Shown: positions 54,523 to 63,339, numbered from the stretch's first letter. The stretch: 64,000 bases of DNA from JAVBJV01 sp031555315 (GCA_031555315.1 JAVBUO010000004.1:35812-99811), one strand, 5' to 3'. Notes: generated by a model from the sequence alone, not told the origin. A program made the numbers and translations.

Positions 54523-55698
54523 ATGCCCTACACCCAGGAACACCACGCGCTGATGGACACCGTCCGCCGCTTCGTCGAGGAAGAGATCAACCCATACGTC
54601 GACGAGTGGGAGGAGGCCGAGGAATTTCCTTCGCACGAGCTGTTCAAGAAGGCCGGGAATCTCGGCTTGTTCGGGATCAACAAGCCGGTCGAATTCGGCG
54701 GCAGTGGGCTGGATTTCTCCTACTCTGTCGCAGCGGGGGAAGCGCTCGGTTACATCAAGGCGCAGGGCGTCGGTATGGCGATGGGCGTGCAGAGTGACAT
54801 GGCGACGCCCGCATTGGCCAATTTCGGCAGCGACGAACTGCGCCGCGAATACCTGGCGCCGGCCATCGCCGGCGATGTCGTGGTGTCGATCGGCGTGTCG
54901 GAAGCGGGTGCCGGATCGGACGTTGCGTCGATCAAAACCACAGCGCGCTCGGACGGGGATGATTATATCATCAACGGCAGCAAGATGTGGATCACCAACG
55001 GGATGAAATCGGACTGGGTGTGCCTGCTGGCCAACACGTCCGACGGGCCGCAGCATCACAACAAAAGCCTGATCATCGTGCCGCTGAAGGAAAAGCCCGG
55101 CGGGCCGGACCGCCCCGGCGTCACCCGCCAGAAAATCCGCAAATTCGGCATGTGGTCCAGCGACACCGCACAGCTGTTCTTCGATGATATGCGCGTGCCG
55201 AAGCGCAACCGCATCGGCGAAGAGGGCAAAGGTTTTATCTATCAGATGAAACAGTTTCAGGAAGAACGTCTGAACGGCGCGGCGCGACGCCTGGCGATCG
55301 GATTCCTGCTCGATCACACGGCCGATTATCTTCGCAACCGCATAGCGTTCGGCAAGCCGCTGCTCGACAACCAGTTCATTCAGTTCAAGCTGGCCGAACT
55401 GAAGACCGATGTCGAATGCCTGCGCGCGCTGACCTATCGCGCGACGAAGCTCTACATCGAAGGCAAGGATGCCAGCGAACTCGCCTCGATGGCAAAGCTG
55501 AAGACCGGGCGTCTGGGGCGCGAGGTCGCCGACTGGTGCATGCAGTTCATGGGCGGCATGGGCTATACGTGGGACAACTGGATCAGCCGTCTGTATCGCG
55601 ACTTTCGCCTGGGCTCGATCGGCGGCGGCGCGGACGAGATCATGCTGCAGATCATCGCGCGGCAAATGGGCCTGGACAGCAAAGGCAAGCGCACATGA
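54523..55698 (+). CDS. Acyl-CoA dehydrogenase, AtuD-like
   Basis: The 391-residue flavoprotein follows the acyl-CoA dehydrogenase plan: an N-terminal helical domain (VRRFVEEEINPYVDEWEEA), FAD-binding signatures SIGVSEAGAGSDVASIKTTA and MWITNGMKSDWVCLLANT, and a C-terminal domain ending QFMGGMGYTWDNWISRLYRDFRLGSIGGGADEIMLQIIA. In the atu pathway the equivalent enzyme oxidises citronellyl-CoA to geranyl-CoA; that substrate is inferred from neighbours. AGGA lies 5-8 bases before ATG 54523, 16 bases after the carboxylase. It overlaps the hydratase gene by 4 bases. Confidence 0.9.
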   Translation: MPYTQEHHALMDTVRRFVEEEINPYVDEWEEAEEFPSHELFKKAGNLGLFGINKPVEFGGSGLDFSYSVAAGEALGYIKAQGVGMAMGVQSDMATPALANFGSDELRREYLAPAIAGDVVVSIGVSEAGAGSDVASIKTTARSDGDDYIINGSKMWITNGMKSDWVCLLANTSDGPQHHNKSLIIVPLKEKPGGPDRPGVTRQKIRKFGMWSSDTAQLFFDDMRVPKRNRIGEEGKGFIYQMKQFQEERLNGAARRLAIGFLLDHTADYLRNRIAFGKPLLDNQFIQFKLAELKTDVECLRALTYRATKLYIEGKDASELASMAKLKTGRLGREVADWCMQFMGGMGYTWDNWISRLYRDFRLGSIGGGADEIMLQIIARQMGLDSKGKRT

Positions 55699-56528
55699 GC
55701 ACACCGTCCCAGGTCAGGATCGATATCCGCCACGACGTCGTGTTCGCCACCATCGACGCACCGGAGACCCGAAATGCGCTGTCACCCGATGTCGTCGCCG
55801 GGCTGGTCGAAGCGGCCAACACGGCGCGCACGGCACGCGCGCTGGTGATACATGGCGCGGGCGGTGTGTTTTCGTCCGGCGGGTCGCTGGGGAATTTCCA
55901 GCAACGGCTTGAAGCAACACCCGAGGAAGGCGACCCCGTCGCCACGCGTAACCGCCGTTTCGGCGCGCTGCTGGAAACGCTGGCGGCACTACCGGTGCCG
56001 GTAATCGCCGCCGTGCAGGGGGCCGCCATGGGTGGAGCCGTCGGGCTGACGGCGATTGCCGATATCGTGATCGCCACGGCGGATGCGCGGTTCGGTCTGC
56101 CGGAAACCTCGCTGGGACTGGTGCCCGCACAGATCGGCCCGTTCCTGCTGCCGCGCCTGGGCCTGCCCGCTGCGCGCCGCATGGCGCTGACCGGTGAGCG
56201 GATCGGGGCAGAGGAAGCGTTGCGTCTGGGACTGGTGGATCGCATCGTCGCCGACGGTCCTGCCCTGCACCGCAAGCTGACGGAAGAACTCACGCGGCTG
56301 CTGGGTAACGGCCCGGCGGCGCTGGTCGCCACCAAGGCGTATCTTGCGCACTGCGCCACACAGCCTGCCTCGGCATCGCTGGATGCAGGCGCGCAGGCTT
56401 TTGCCTCCGCAATGCGCAGCGAAGGTCGCGACGGTGTGGCCGCCCGGCGCGAAAAGCGCCTTGCCCCCTGGGCAAAAGCGTTCAGCACCGACGACCTGCC
56501 GTTTGCACTGGAAGGAACGGCACAGTGA
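55695..56528 (+). CDS. Enoyl-CoA hydratase/isomerase, AtuE-like
   Basis: The 277-residue crotonase-fold protein has the oxyanion-hole segments ALVIHGAGGVFSSGGSLGNFQQ and AAVQGAAMGGAVGLTAIADIVIAT, then FGLPETSLGLVPAQIGPFLLPRLG. One catalytic glutamate position is occupied in PETSLG. In the atu pathway AtuE hydrates isohexenylglutaconyl-CoA, the carboxylase product; the leucine-pathway equivalent hydrates methylglutaconyl-CoA. It overlaps the dehydrogenase (ATGA) and the carboxylase alpha gene (GTGA) by 4 bases each. Confidence 0.88.
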   Translation: MSTPSQVRIDIRHDVVFATIDAPETRNALSPDVVAGLVEAANTARTARALVIHGAGGVFSSGGSLGNFQQRLEATPEEGDPVATRNRRFGALLETLAALPVPVIAAVQGAAMGGAVGLTAIADIVIATADARFGLPETSLGLVPAQIGPFLLPRLGLPAARRMALTGERIGAEEALRLGLVDRIVADGPALHRKLTEELTRLLGNGPAALVATKAYLAHCATQPASASLDAGAQAFASAMRSEGRDGVAARREKRLAPWAKAFSTDDLPFALEGTAQ

Positions 56529-58486
56529 AACCTTTCAACACGTTGCTGATTGCCAACCGCAGCGAGATTGCCATCCGCGTGATGCGTAGCGCGCGGCAGC
56601 TCGGGCTGCGCTGCATCGCCGTATATTCCGATGCCGACGCCACCGCGCCGCACGTCACCGCAGCCGATGCCGCCGTGCGCATCGGCCCCGCCGAAGCGAA
56701 AAACAGCTATCTGCGCGCCGACGTCCTCCTCGGCGCCGCCCGGCGCTGCGGGGCCAAGGCCGTGCATCCCGGTTATGGCTTCCTGTCCGAGAACGCCGAC
56801 TTCGCCCGCGCCGTGACCGAAGCGGGCCTCACCTTCGTCGGCCCCTCGGCCGATGTGATCGCGATGATGGGCGACAAGGCCGCCGCCAAAGGCATTGCCC
56901 GGCGCGCCGGTGTGCCGTGTCTGGAAGGTTACGAAGGCGACGATCAGTCGGAAGCGGCGTTCGTCGAAGCGGCCTCAGACATCGGCTTTCCGGTGATGGT
57001 CAAGGCCGCGGCGGGCGGCGGCGGGCGCGGAATGCGTCTGGTGCTGAACGAAACCGATCTGCCCGCCGCCATTGCCGTGGCGCGGAACGAGGCGCAGCAG
57101 GCTTTCGGTGACGGCCGCCTGCTGCTGGAACCTGCCCTGCTGCGCGCGCGGCACGTCGAAGTGCAGATCCTGGCCGACGCGCACGGCAACATCGTGCATC
57201 TGGGCGAGCGCGACTGTTCCGTGCAGCGCCGCCACCAGAAACTGATCGAGGAATCCCCCGCTCTGTCGCCTGAAAAGCGCGACGACATGGGCAGTGCCGC
57301 CGTGCGGCTGGCGCGCGAGGTCGGGTATGTCGGCGCGGGTACCGTCGAGTTTCTGCTGGCCGAAGATGGGCGCTTCGTGTTCATGGAAATGAACACCCGC
57401 TTACAGGTCGAGCACGCGGTGACTGAGATGCTGACCGGTCTCGATCTGGTCGAATGGCAGTTGCGTATCGCGATGGGGGAAAAGCTTCCCTTCACGCAGG
57501 ATGACATCCGCCTCGACGGTCACGCGATCGAGGCGCGGCTATGTGCGGAAGACCCGGCGCAGGATTTCGCACCCCAGCACGGTGCAGTGCTGCGCTGGCG
57601 TCTGCCTGCGGGGCACGATGTGCGCGTCGATCACGCGCTGACCGAACCGGGAAGTGTCTCGCGCTACTACGACACGATGGTCGCCAAGCTGATCGCCCAC
57701 GGCCGCACGCGCGACGAGGCACGCCGCAAGCTGGCCGCCGCGCTGGACGCCACGGTGCTGATGGGGCTGCCGAGCAATCGCGCCTTCCTGTCCGCCTGTC
57801 TACGACATCCAGAGTTCGCCGCAGGGCCGCCGGACACCGGTTTCCTCGGCCGGCAGATGGGGGCCTTGCTGCCCGGCTCCGCCCCGCAGGACGAAACCAT
57901 TGCATTGGCTGCCGTGCTGGCGGCCGGCATCACGCATGCCACCCCGCCCAACCCAGGCGGCGGGCCGGGCCGGACGATCGTGCTGACCGCCGAAGACCAC
58001 ACGCACGTCGTCCATCTGACCGCGCAGAACGGCGGCTGGGAGGCGAGCTGGCACAAGGACGAAGTATCGCACCTGCATCACGTGCGTCTGCTGTCGGTAA
58101 CACCGGATGGCGCGGTGGTGGCGGAACTGGATGGCGTTACCCTGTCCGCGACGCGGATCGATGCGGCGAACGGCCTGCATCTGCACGTCTCCGGCCGCGA
58201 CTGGCATTTCCGTCAGCCGGATCAGCAGGAGGCTGGCGCTGGCGGCACATCGGACGGCGTGATCCGCGCGCCATTCGCGGCGATGGTCTCGAACATCGCC
58301 GTTGCGGCGGGCGCGCGCGTGCAACGCGGTGACACGCTGCTGGTACTCGAAGCGATGAAGGTGCAGGTCCGCATCCCCGCCCCGCACACCGGGGTGGTGG
58401 CGGAACTTCCAGCACTGGGGCGGCGCGAAGTTGCGGCAGGTGCGATTCTTGCCATCGTGAAAGAAGAGGAAATGGCCGATGCCTGA
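56525..58486 (+). CDS. Acyl-CoA carboxylase alpha subunit (biotin carboxylase and biotin carrier), AtuF/LiuD-like
   Basis: The 653-residue protein has a biotin carboxylase domain (about 1-450): TLLIANRSEIAIRVMRSARQLG, GYGFLSENADFARAV, the glycine-rich ATP loop KAAAGGGGRGMRLV, RDCSVQRRHQKLIEESPA, and FMEMNTRLQVEHAVTEM. The C-terminal biotinyl domain carries LEAMKVQV, with biotin lysine Lys612; Val replaces the usual Met after it. Start is GTG. It pairs with the beta subunit 2 kb upstream, and overlaps the AtuA-family gene by 8 bases. Confidence 0.92.
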   Translation: MKPFNTLLIANRSEIAIRVMRSARQLGLRCIAVYSDADATAPHVTAADAAVRIGPAEAKNSYLRADVLLGAARRCGAKAVHPGYGFLSENADFARAVTEAGLTFVGPSADVIAMMGDKAAAKGIARRAGVPCLEGYEGDDQSEAAFVEAASDIGFPVMVKAAAGGGGRGMRLVLNETDLPAAIAVARNEAQQAFGDGRLLLEPALLRARHVEVQILADAHGNIVHLGERDCSVQRRHQKLIEESPALSPEKRDDMGSAAVRLAREVGYVGAGTVEFLLAEDGRFVFMEMNTRLQVEHAVTEMLTGLDLVEWQLRIAMGEKLPFTQDDIRLDGHAIEARLCAEDPAQDFAPQHGAVLRWRLPAGHDVRVDHALTEPGSVSRYYDTMVAKLIAHGRTRDEARRKLAAALDATVLMGLPSNRAFLSACLRHPEFAAGPPDTGFLGRQMGALLPGSAPQDETIALAAVLAAGITHATPPNPGGGPGRTIVLTAEDHTHVVHLTAQNGGWEASWHKDEVSHLHHVRLLSVTPDGAVVAELDGVTLSATRIDAANGLHLHVSGRDWHFRQPDQQEAGAGGTSDGVIRAPFAAMVSNIAVAAGARVQRGDTLLVLEAMKVQVRIPAPHTGVVAELPALGRREVAAGAILAIVKEEEMADA

Positions 58487-60239
58487 TTATCTGCGTATCG
58501 CCTGCGGCAGCGGTTATTGGGGTGATTCCGCCACCGCCGTGCCGCAATTGCTGCACGTGCCGGGACTGCAGGTGATCGCCTGCGAGTATCTGGCCGAAAC
58601 CACCATGGCCATCCTGGCCCGTGCGCAGCAAAAAGACCCGGCGCGCGGTTATGCTACGGATTTCGTCGATGTCGTGGTTGCGCGTTATCTGCCCGACATC
58701 ATGGCCAAGGGTATTCGTCTGGTCACCAACGCAGGTGGGCTGAACCTGCCCGCCTGCCGCGATGCCGTCGCCGCAGCAGCCGCCAAGCACGGGCTGACGC
58801 CACGCATCGCCATCGTGCAGGGCGACGACTTGATGCCCCGGGAAGCGGAACTGCGCGCCGCCGGGCTGCTGCCCGCCGATAATGAAGGCAAGGTACTGTC
58901 GATCAACGCCTACCTCGGTGCGCGCGCGGTCGCCGCCGCCTTTGCGAGCGGTGCGGATATCGTGATCACCGGGCGCAGTGTGGACAGCGCCCTGGCGCTT
59001 GGCCCGCTGGCCGCGCACTTCAACTGGGCGTGGGACGACTGGGACAAGCTGGCGGCAGGCACACTGGCGGGGCATGTGATCGAGTGCGGCGCGCAGGCGA
59101 CCGGCGGCCTGTTCACCGACTGGGACAAGGTCCCCGACTGGGACCGGATCGGCTATCCGGTGCTCGACGTGTTCGCCGACGGCAGCTTCGAACTGTTCAA
59201 ACCGGAAGGCACCGGCGGGCTGATTGCCCCGCTGCCGGTGTCGGAACAGATTCTGTACGAAGTGCACAACCCGTCTGCCTATCTGATGCCGGATGTGAAC
59301 TGCGATTTCTCGCATGTGTCGGTCACACAGGCTGCCCCCGGGCGTGTGCGCGTCAGCGGGGCGCGCGGCCGGCCTCCCGGCCCGCTGCTGAAGGCTACCG
59401 GCACACAACGCGGCGGTTTTCAGGTGCAGCTGATGCTGGCCATTCGCGGCATCGACGCTCCTGCCAAGGCACGCCGCACGGCGGATGCGCTGCTGGCCCG
59501 CGCGCGGCGGATGATGCAGGATGCAGGGTTCGCCGATTTCAGCGCCACCGAGGTGGAACTGCTGGGCTGTGAATCGCATTACGGTCCGCAGGCGCGTAAA
59601 CTGCCGACGCGCGAGGTAATTCTGCGCGTTGCGGCGCGTCACGAAAACCCGAAGGCACTGGCCATCCTGCAGCGCGAATGTTCGTCGAGCGGCACATCTT
59701 TCGCGCCCGGCACGCGCAGCACCTTCTTCGGTCGTGCCGATATCTCGCCGGTCGTCGAAGCGTTTACTGTCATGCTCGAACGGCGCTGGTGCACGGCGAC
59801 CGTCACCTGCGGCAACCACACCGAAACCGTGCCCGTCGACCCGCCCGCCACCGCTGCGATACCGCCAGCGTCGGACGATCGCGCTGTGCCTCCCTCTGTC
59901 GTGATCGCAAATATGGGTGCGACCGCACCGCTGGTGCAATTCGCTGTCGGCCGCAGCGGCGATAAGGGCGACGACGTCAACATCGGCATCATCGCGCGCG
60001 ATGCAGACTCGTATCCGTGGCTGCGCAAGGTACTGACCGCCGAGCGTGTCGCCGCGACCTTCGCGCATCTGCTGACCGGCCAGGTCGAGCGCTATGAAGC
60101 GCCTGGGCTGTCGGCGTTGAACTTCGTGCTGCGCGGCGCACTGGGTGGTGGCGGTGCGGCCAGTCTGCGCTCGGATCCACTGGGCAAGGCGTTCGCGCAG
60201 ATATTGCTCGATACGCCAGTGCCGGTACCAACACCGTAA
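58479..60239 (+). CDS. AtuA-family (DUF1446) protein with C-terminal AtuA-like domain
   Basis: The 586-residue protein matches the acyclic terpene utilisation AtuA family: RIACGSGYWGDSATAVPQLL at the N terminus, FVDVVVARYLPDIMAKGIRLVTNAGGLNL, GADIVITGRSVDSALALGPLA, HVIECGAQATGGLFTDW, and GHLIAPLPVSEQ-like text. Residues about 480-580 form a separate small domain (LVQFAVGRSGDKGDDVNIGIIARD, YEAPGLSALNFVLRGALGGGGAASLRSDPLGKAFAQILL), often a stand-alone gene. AtuA is required for citronellol and geraniol use in Pseudomonas, reaction unknown. It overlaps the carboxylase alpha gene and precedes the binding-protein gene. Confidence 0.9.
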   Translation: MPDYLRIACGSGYWGDSATAVPQLLHVPGLQVIACEYLAETTMAILARAQQKDPARGYATDFVDVVVARYLPDIMAKGIRLVTNAGGLNLPACRDAVAAAAAKHGLTPRIAIVQGDDLMPREAELRAAGLLPADNEGKVLSINAYLGARAVAAAFASGADIVITGRSVDSALALGPLAAHFNWAWDDWDKLAAGTLAGHVIECGAQATGGLFTDWDKVPDWDRIGYPVLDVFADGSFELFKPEGTGGLIAPLPVSEQILYEVHNPSAYLMPDVNCDFSHVSVTQAAPGRVRVSGARGRPPGPLLKATGTQRGGFQVQLMLAIRGIDAPAKARRTADALLARARRMMQDAGFADFSATEVELLGCESHYGPQARKLPTREVILRVAARHENPKALAILQRECSSSGTSFAPGTRSTFFGRADISPVVEAFTVMLERRWCTATVTCGNHTETVPVDPPATAAIPPASDDRAVPPSVVIANMGATAPLVQFAVGRSGDKGDDVNIGIIARDADSYPWLRKVLTAERVAATFAHLLTGQVERYEAPGLSALNFVLRGALGGGGAASLRSDPLGKAFAQILLDTPVPVPTP

Positions 60240-60284
60240 AACCGAAAACCGGCGCAAAAGCCGGGATTTGTGGGGAAACAGACA

Positions 60285-61262
60285 ATGATGATGAAGCGTC
60301 GAACACTGTTTGGAACGGCACTGGCCGCCGGCATGGCGCCGGCGGTCCTGCGGGCCGAAGCGCGCTGGCCAAACCGGCCAATCCGCCTGATCGTGCCGTA
60401 CACACCCGGTGGCGTTGCCGATACCGTCGGACGGCTGGTCGCCAACGGCATGCAGGAAAAGCTCGGCCAGCCGATCGTCGTGGAAAACCGTGGCGGGGCC
60501 AATGGCACGATCGGATCCGATGTCGCCGCCAAAAGCACACCGGACGGATACACGTTCCTGCTGGTGGTCTCGGCACACGTCATCAACCCGTGGATCATGC
60601 CGCAGATGCCCTACAAGCCGCTCGAGGATCTGCGCGGCGTTTCGATGGTCGCCGACATTCCGATGCTGGCGGTTTCCTCGGCTGCGCTGCCGCCCAAGAA
60701 CCTGACCGAGTTCATCGCCTATGCCAAAGCAGCGCGTGAACCGGTCCTGTATGCGTCGTCCGGCATCGGTTCGGGCGCGCACCTGGCGACTGAAATGTTC
60801 GCGCGTGCCGCCGGAATTCCGCTGCAGCACGTGCCTTACCGTGGCATCGCGCCCGCATTGCCGGATCTGTTCAGCGGCCGTATCGCGCTGATCCTCGACA
60901 CCATCCAGACCATGCAGACTTACATCGAAGCCGGTCGCCTGTACGGGCTGGGGCTCAGCAGTGATACACGCTGGCCGACTGCCCCCAACCTGCCGACTTT
61001 CGCCGAAGCGGGTCTGCCTGGTTTCAAGGCATCGAGCTGGTTCAGCCTGCTGGCCCCGAGCCAGATGCCGAATGCCATCGTCGAGGAAATGTCGCACACG
61101 GTGGCGGCTGTGCTTGAGATGCCCGCAACGAAAGAGCGTCTGCACACCTACGGCCTGATTCCCAACAGCACCTCGCCCACCGCGTGCGATACATTCCTGC
61201 GCAGCGAATCCGAACGCTGGGGGCGCGTGGCACGTGAAGCGGATATCCGGATCGACGGATGA
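60285..61262 (+). CDS. Tripartite tricarboxylate transporter substrate-binding protein (Bug family)
   Basis: The 325-residue periplasmic receptor has a twin-arginine-like signal (KRRTLFGTALAAGMAPAVLRA) and the Bug fold: WPNRPIRLIVPYTPGGVADTVGR, VVENRGGANGTIGSDVAAKSTPDGYTFL, VLYASSGIGSGAHLATEMFARAAGIPLQHVPYRG, and the ALPDLFSGRIALILDTIQT effector region. The membrane subunits TctA/TctB are absent here, so it is an orphan receptor, as many Bug proteins are. ATG 60285 opens a run of three ATGs after GGGGA. It overlaps the CoA transferase gene by 4 bases, tying uptake to activation. Confidence 0.9.
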   Translation: MMMKRRTLFGTALAAGMAPAVLRAEARWPNRPIRLIVPYTPGGVADTVGRLVANGMQEKLGQPIVVENRGGANGTIGSDVAAKSTPDGYTFLLVVSAHVINPWIMPQMPYKPLEDLRGVSMVADIPMLAVSSAALPPKNLTEFIAYAKAAREPVLYASSGIGSGAHLATEMFARAAGIPLQHVPYRGIAPALPDLFSGRIALILDTIQTMQTYIEAGRLYGLGLSSDTRWPTAPNLPTFAEAGLPGFKASSWFSLLAPSQMPNAIVEEMSHTVAAVLEMPATKERLHTYGLIPNSTSPTACDTFLRSESERWGRVAREADIRIDG

Positions 61263-62476
61263 TGGACATGCCGCAGAAACAGAATCCGCTGCCGCTTGCC
61301 GGCATTCGCGTGCTCGACATGACCCGTGTCGTCGCCGGCCCGTGGTGCACCCAATTGCTGGGCGACCTGGGCGCCACCGTCTGGAAGGTGGAAAAACCGC
61401 AGGGCGGCGATGATACGCGCCATATGGGGCCGCACCTGCAAACCCCGGATGGCGAGGACACGCAGGAATCCGCTTTCTACATGGCGTGCAACCGCAACAA
61501 ACATTCGCTGGCGATCGATGTGACGACCCCTGAAGGCATCGCGCTGGTCAAGCGGCTGGCCTGCGAGGCCGATATCTTCATCGAGAATTCGAAAGCCGGA
61601 AGTCTGGAAAAACTGGGGATCGGCGCGGCACATCTGCGCACGCTGAATCCGCGGCTGATCACCTGTTCGATCACCGGCTTCGGCACCAGCGGCCCGTATA
61701 GCAAACGCCCCGCCTACGACTTCATCATGCAGGGCATGTCCGGCCTGATGAGCACGTGCGGCGATCCTGACGGTCCGCCGATGCGCACCGCCATTCCGCT
61801 GACCGACATCGCCACCGGCCTGTACGCGACGATCGGCGTGCTGGGCGCACTGTTCCGTCGCCAGACGACCGGCGACGGCGGACATGTCGATACAGCGATG
61901 CTGGACGTAGCCGTGGCGCTGAACGGGCATCTGGCGCTCGGCCATCTGCTCACCGGGCGCACACCGGGGCGTGTCGGCAATACCAACCCGGTTGCTGCGC
62001 CGAGTTCGGTCTATCGCTGTGCCGACGGTCATATCATCATCGGCTGCGGTAACGACCGCCAGTTCATTGCACTGTGCACCGCGCTGGGCACCCAGGCCCT
62101 GCTTGAAGATCCGCGTTTCAAGACCAACGATCTGCGGGTGCATAATCGCGCCGCCATGGATGCGGCGGTCGAGGCTGCCCTGCTGCCCCACCCCGGCGCC
62201 CACTGGCTGGCCGCGCTGGAGGCCGCTGGCGTTCCATGCGGCCCGATCAATACCATGCCCGACATGGTGAAGGACCCGCAGGTCGCACATCGCGATCTGA
62301 TCCTCTGGCGCACGCACGCGACCGGCAGCAAGGTACCGATGCTGCGCAGCCCGCTGCGTCTGGACGGCACCGAAACGCCGCATACCACAGCCCCCATGCT
62401 GGGAATGCATACGGATGCCGTATTAGCCGAAGTTCTACATGCCCGGAAAAATGCCGCCGATCTGGTTCCTTCCTGA
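61259..62476 (+). CDS. CaiB/BaiF-family CoA transferase
   Basis: The 405-residue protein is a family III CoA transferase, which moves CoA between carboxylic acids without ATP. Motifs are LAGIRVLDMTRVVAGPWCTQLLGDLGATVWKVEKPQGGDDTR, YMACNRNKHSLAIDVTTPEG, and the catalytic aspartate region around PAYDFIMQGMSGLMSTCGDPDGPPMR. It plausibly activates the imported acid for the dehydrogenase, or recycles CoA; that is inference. It is the last gene of the operon and is followed by a clear terminator. Confidence 0.92.
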   Translation: MMDMPQKQNPLPLAGIRVLDMTRVVAGPWCTQLLGDLGATVWKVEKPQGGDDTRHMGPHLQTPDGEDTQESAFYMACNRNKHSLAIDVTTPEGIALVKRLACEADIFIENSKAGSLEKLGIGAAHLRTLNPRLITCSITGFGTSGPYSKRPAYDFIMQGMSGLMSTCGDPDGPPMRTAIPLTDIATGLYATIGVLGALFRRQTTGDGGHVDTAMLDVAVALNGHLALGHLLTGRTPGRVGNTNPVAAPSSVYRCADGHIIIGCGNDRQFIALCTALGTQALLEDPRFKTNDLRVHNRAAMDAAVEAALLPHPGAHWLAALEAAGVPCGPINTMPDMVKDPQVAHRDLILWRTHATGSKVPMLRSPLRLDGTETPHTTAPMLGMHTDAVLAEVLHARKNAADLVPS

Positions 62477-62484
62477 ACCGGCAC

Positions 62485-62521
62485 CCACCTCCGGGGCTTA
62501 AGTCCTGGAGGTGGATTTTTT
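62485..62521 (+). terminator. Intrinsic terminator ending the catabolic operon
   Basis: CCACCTCC (62485-62492), a 14-base loop, GGAGGTGG (62507-62514), then ATTTTTTG. It lies 8 bases past the CoA-transferase stop. Confidence 0.9.
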
Positions 62522-62543
62522 GTAATCAACACGCAGTATTTCA

Positions 62544-62573
62544 TTGACGCAATCACAAGAACCAACATAGAAC
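62544..62573 (+). promoter_or_regulatory. lexA promoter with SOS box
   Basis: GAAC-CAACATA-GAAC (62559-62573) is a perfect copy, on the opposite strand, of the alphaproteobacterial LexA box GTTC-N7-GTTC. It overlaps a -10-like CATAGA (62566-62571) placed 16 bases after TTGACG (62544-62549). LexA bound here would block its own promoter. Confidence 0.85.
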
Positions 62574-62625
62574 AAACTTCCATGTTGCTGGTTTGTTCCG
62601 GCCAACAAGAAGGGAGTTCTACCCC

Positions 62626-63339
62626 ATGCTGACCCGTAAACAGCATGAATTGCTGACGTTCATCCATACTCATCTGGAACAGACGGGTTATTCCCCTTCT
62701 TTCGACGAGATGAAAACGGCCCTGGGGCTACGCTCCAAGTCCGGCATCCACAGGTTGATTTCCGCACTGGAAGAACGTGGTTTTCTGCAGCGCCGTCATC
62801 ACCGCGCCCGCGCGCTCGAGGTGGTGAAGCTGCCCGAGGTCGCGCCGCCCCGTGCCCCGCTCACCCAGATCGCGCCGGCGGGCGGGTTCACGCCCAATAT
62901 CATCCAGGGTGATTTCAGCCCGCGTTTGCACGGCAGCCACCTCGCCCCCGAAGCGGCGGCTGTGCGTCTGCCGCTCTACGGCCGCATCGCCGCCGGCATG
63001 CCGATCGAGGCGATGAACGATCACGTCACCATGATCGAGATTCCCACCGTCTGGCTGGGGCACGGCGAGCATTACGTGCTGGAAGTCGCCGGCGATTCGA
63101 TGACCGATGCGGGAATCTTCGACGGCGATCTGGTCGTCATCCGGCGCACCGAGGATATCGAGAACGGGAAGATCGTCGTGGCGTTGATCGAAGAGAGCGA
63201 GGTCACGCTGAAGCGCCTGCGCCGCAAAGGCGCGTCGATCGCGCTGGAACCGGCGAACATGAATTACGAGACGCGCATCTATCCCGCCGAGAAGGTACGT
63301 GTGCAGGGCGAGATGGTCGCGCTGATGCGTAAATACTGA
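62626..63339 (+). CDS. lexA: LexA repressor
   Basis: LexA (237 residues) represses DNA-damage genes and cleaves itself when RecA is activated. The N-terminal winged helix reads LTRKQHELLTFIHTHLEQTGYSPSFDEMKTALGL in two pieces, including the FDEMK turn. The self-cleavage site is Ala123-Gly124 (RIAAGMP), with catalytic Ser158 (GDSMTDAG) and Lys196 (VTLKRL). The longer linker (about 68-112) is usual in alphaproteobacteria. AAGGGAG lies about 9 bases before ATG 62626. Confidence 0.97.
   Translation: MLTRKQHELLTFIHTHLEQTGYSPSFDEMKTALGLRSKSGIHRLISALEERGFLQRRHHRARALEVVKLPEVAPPRAPLTQIAPAGGFTPNIIQGDFSPRLHGSHLAPEAAAVRLPLYGRIAAGMPIEAMNDHVTMIEIPTVWLGHGEHYVLEVAGDSMTDAGIFDGDLVVIRRTEDIENGKIVVALIEESEVTLKRLRRKGASIALEPANMNYETRIYPAEKVRVQGEMVALMRKY

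Noticed and set aside
58137..61145. A 1002-codon open frame on the minus strand opposite the carboxylase, AtuA and Bug genes
   Set aside because: It mirrors well-recognised genes codon by codon, is rich in Arg, Gln and His as GC-rich antisense frames are, and matches no family. A shadow.
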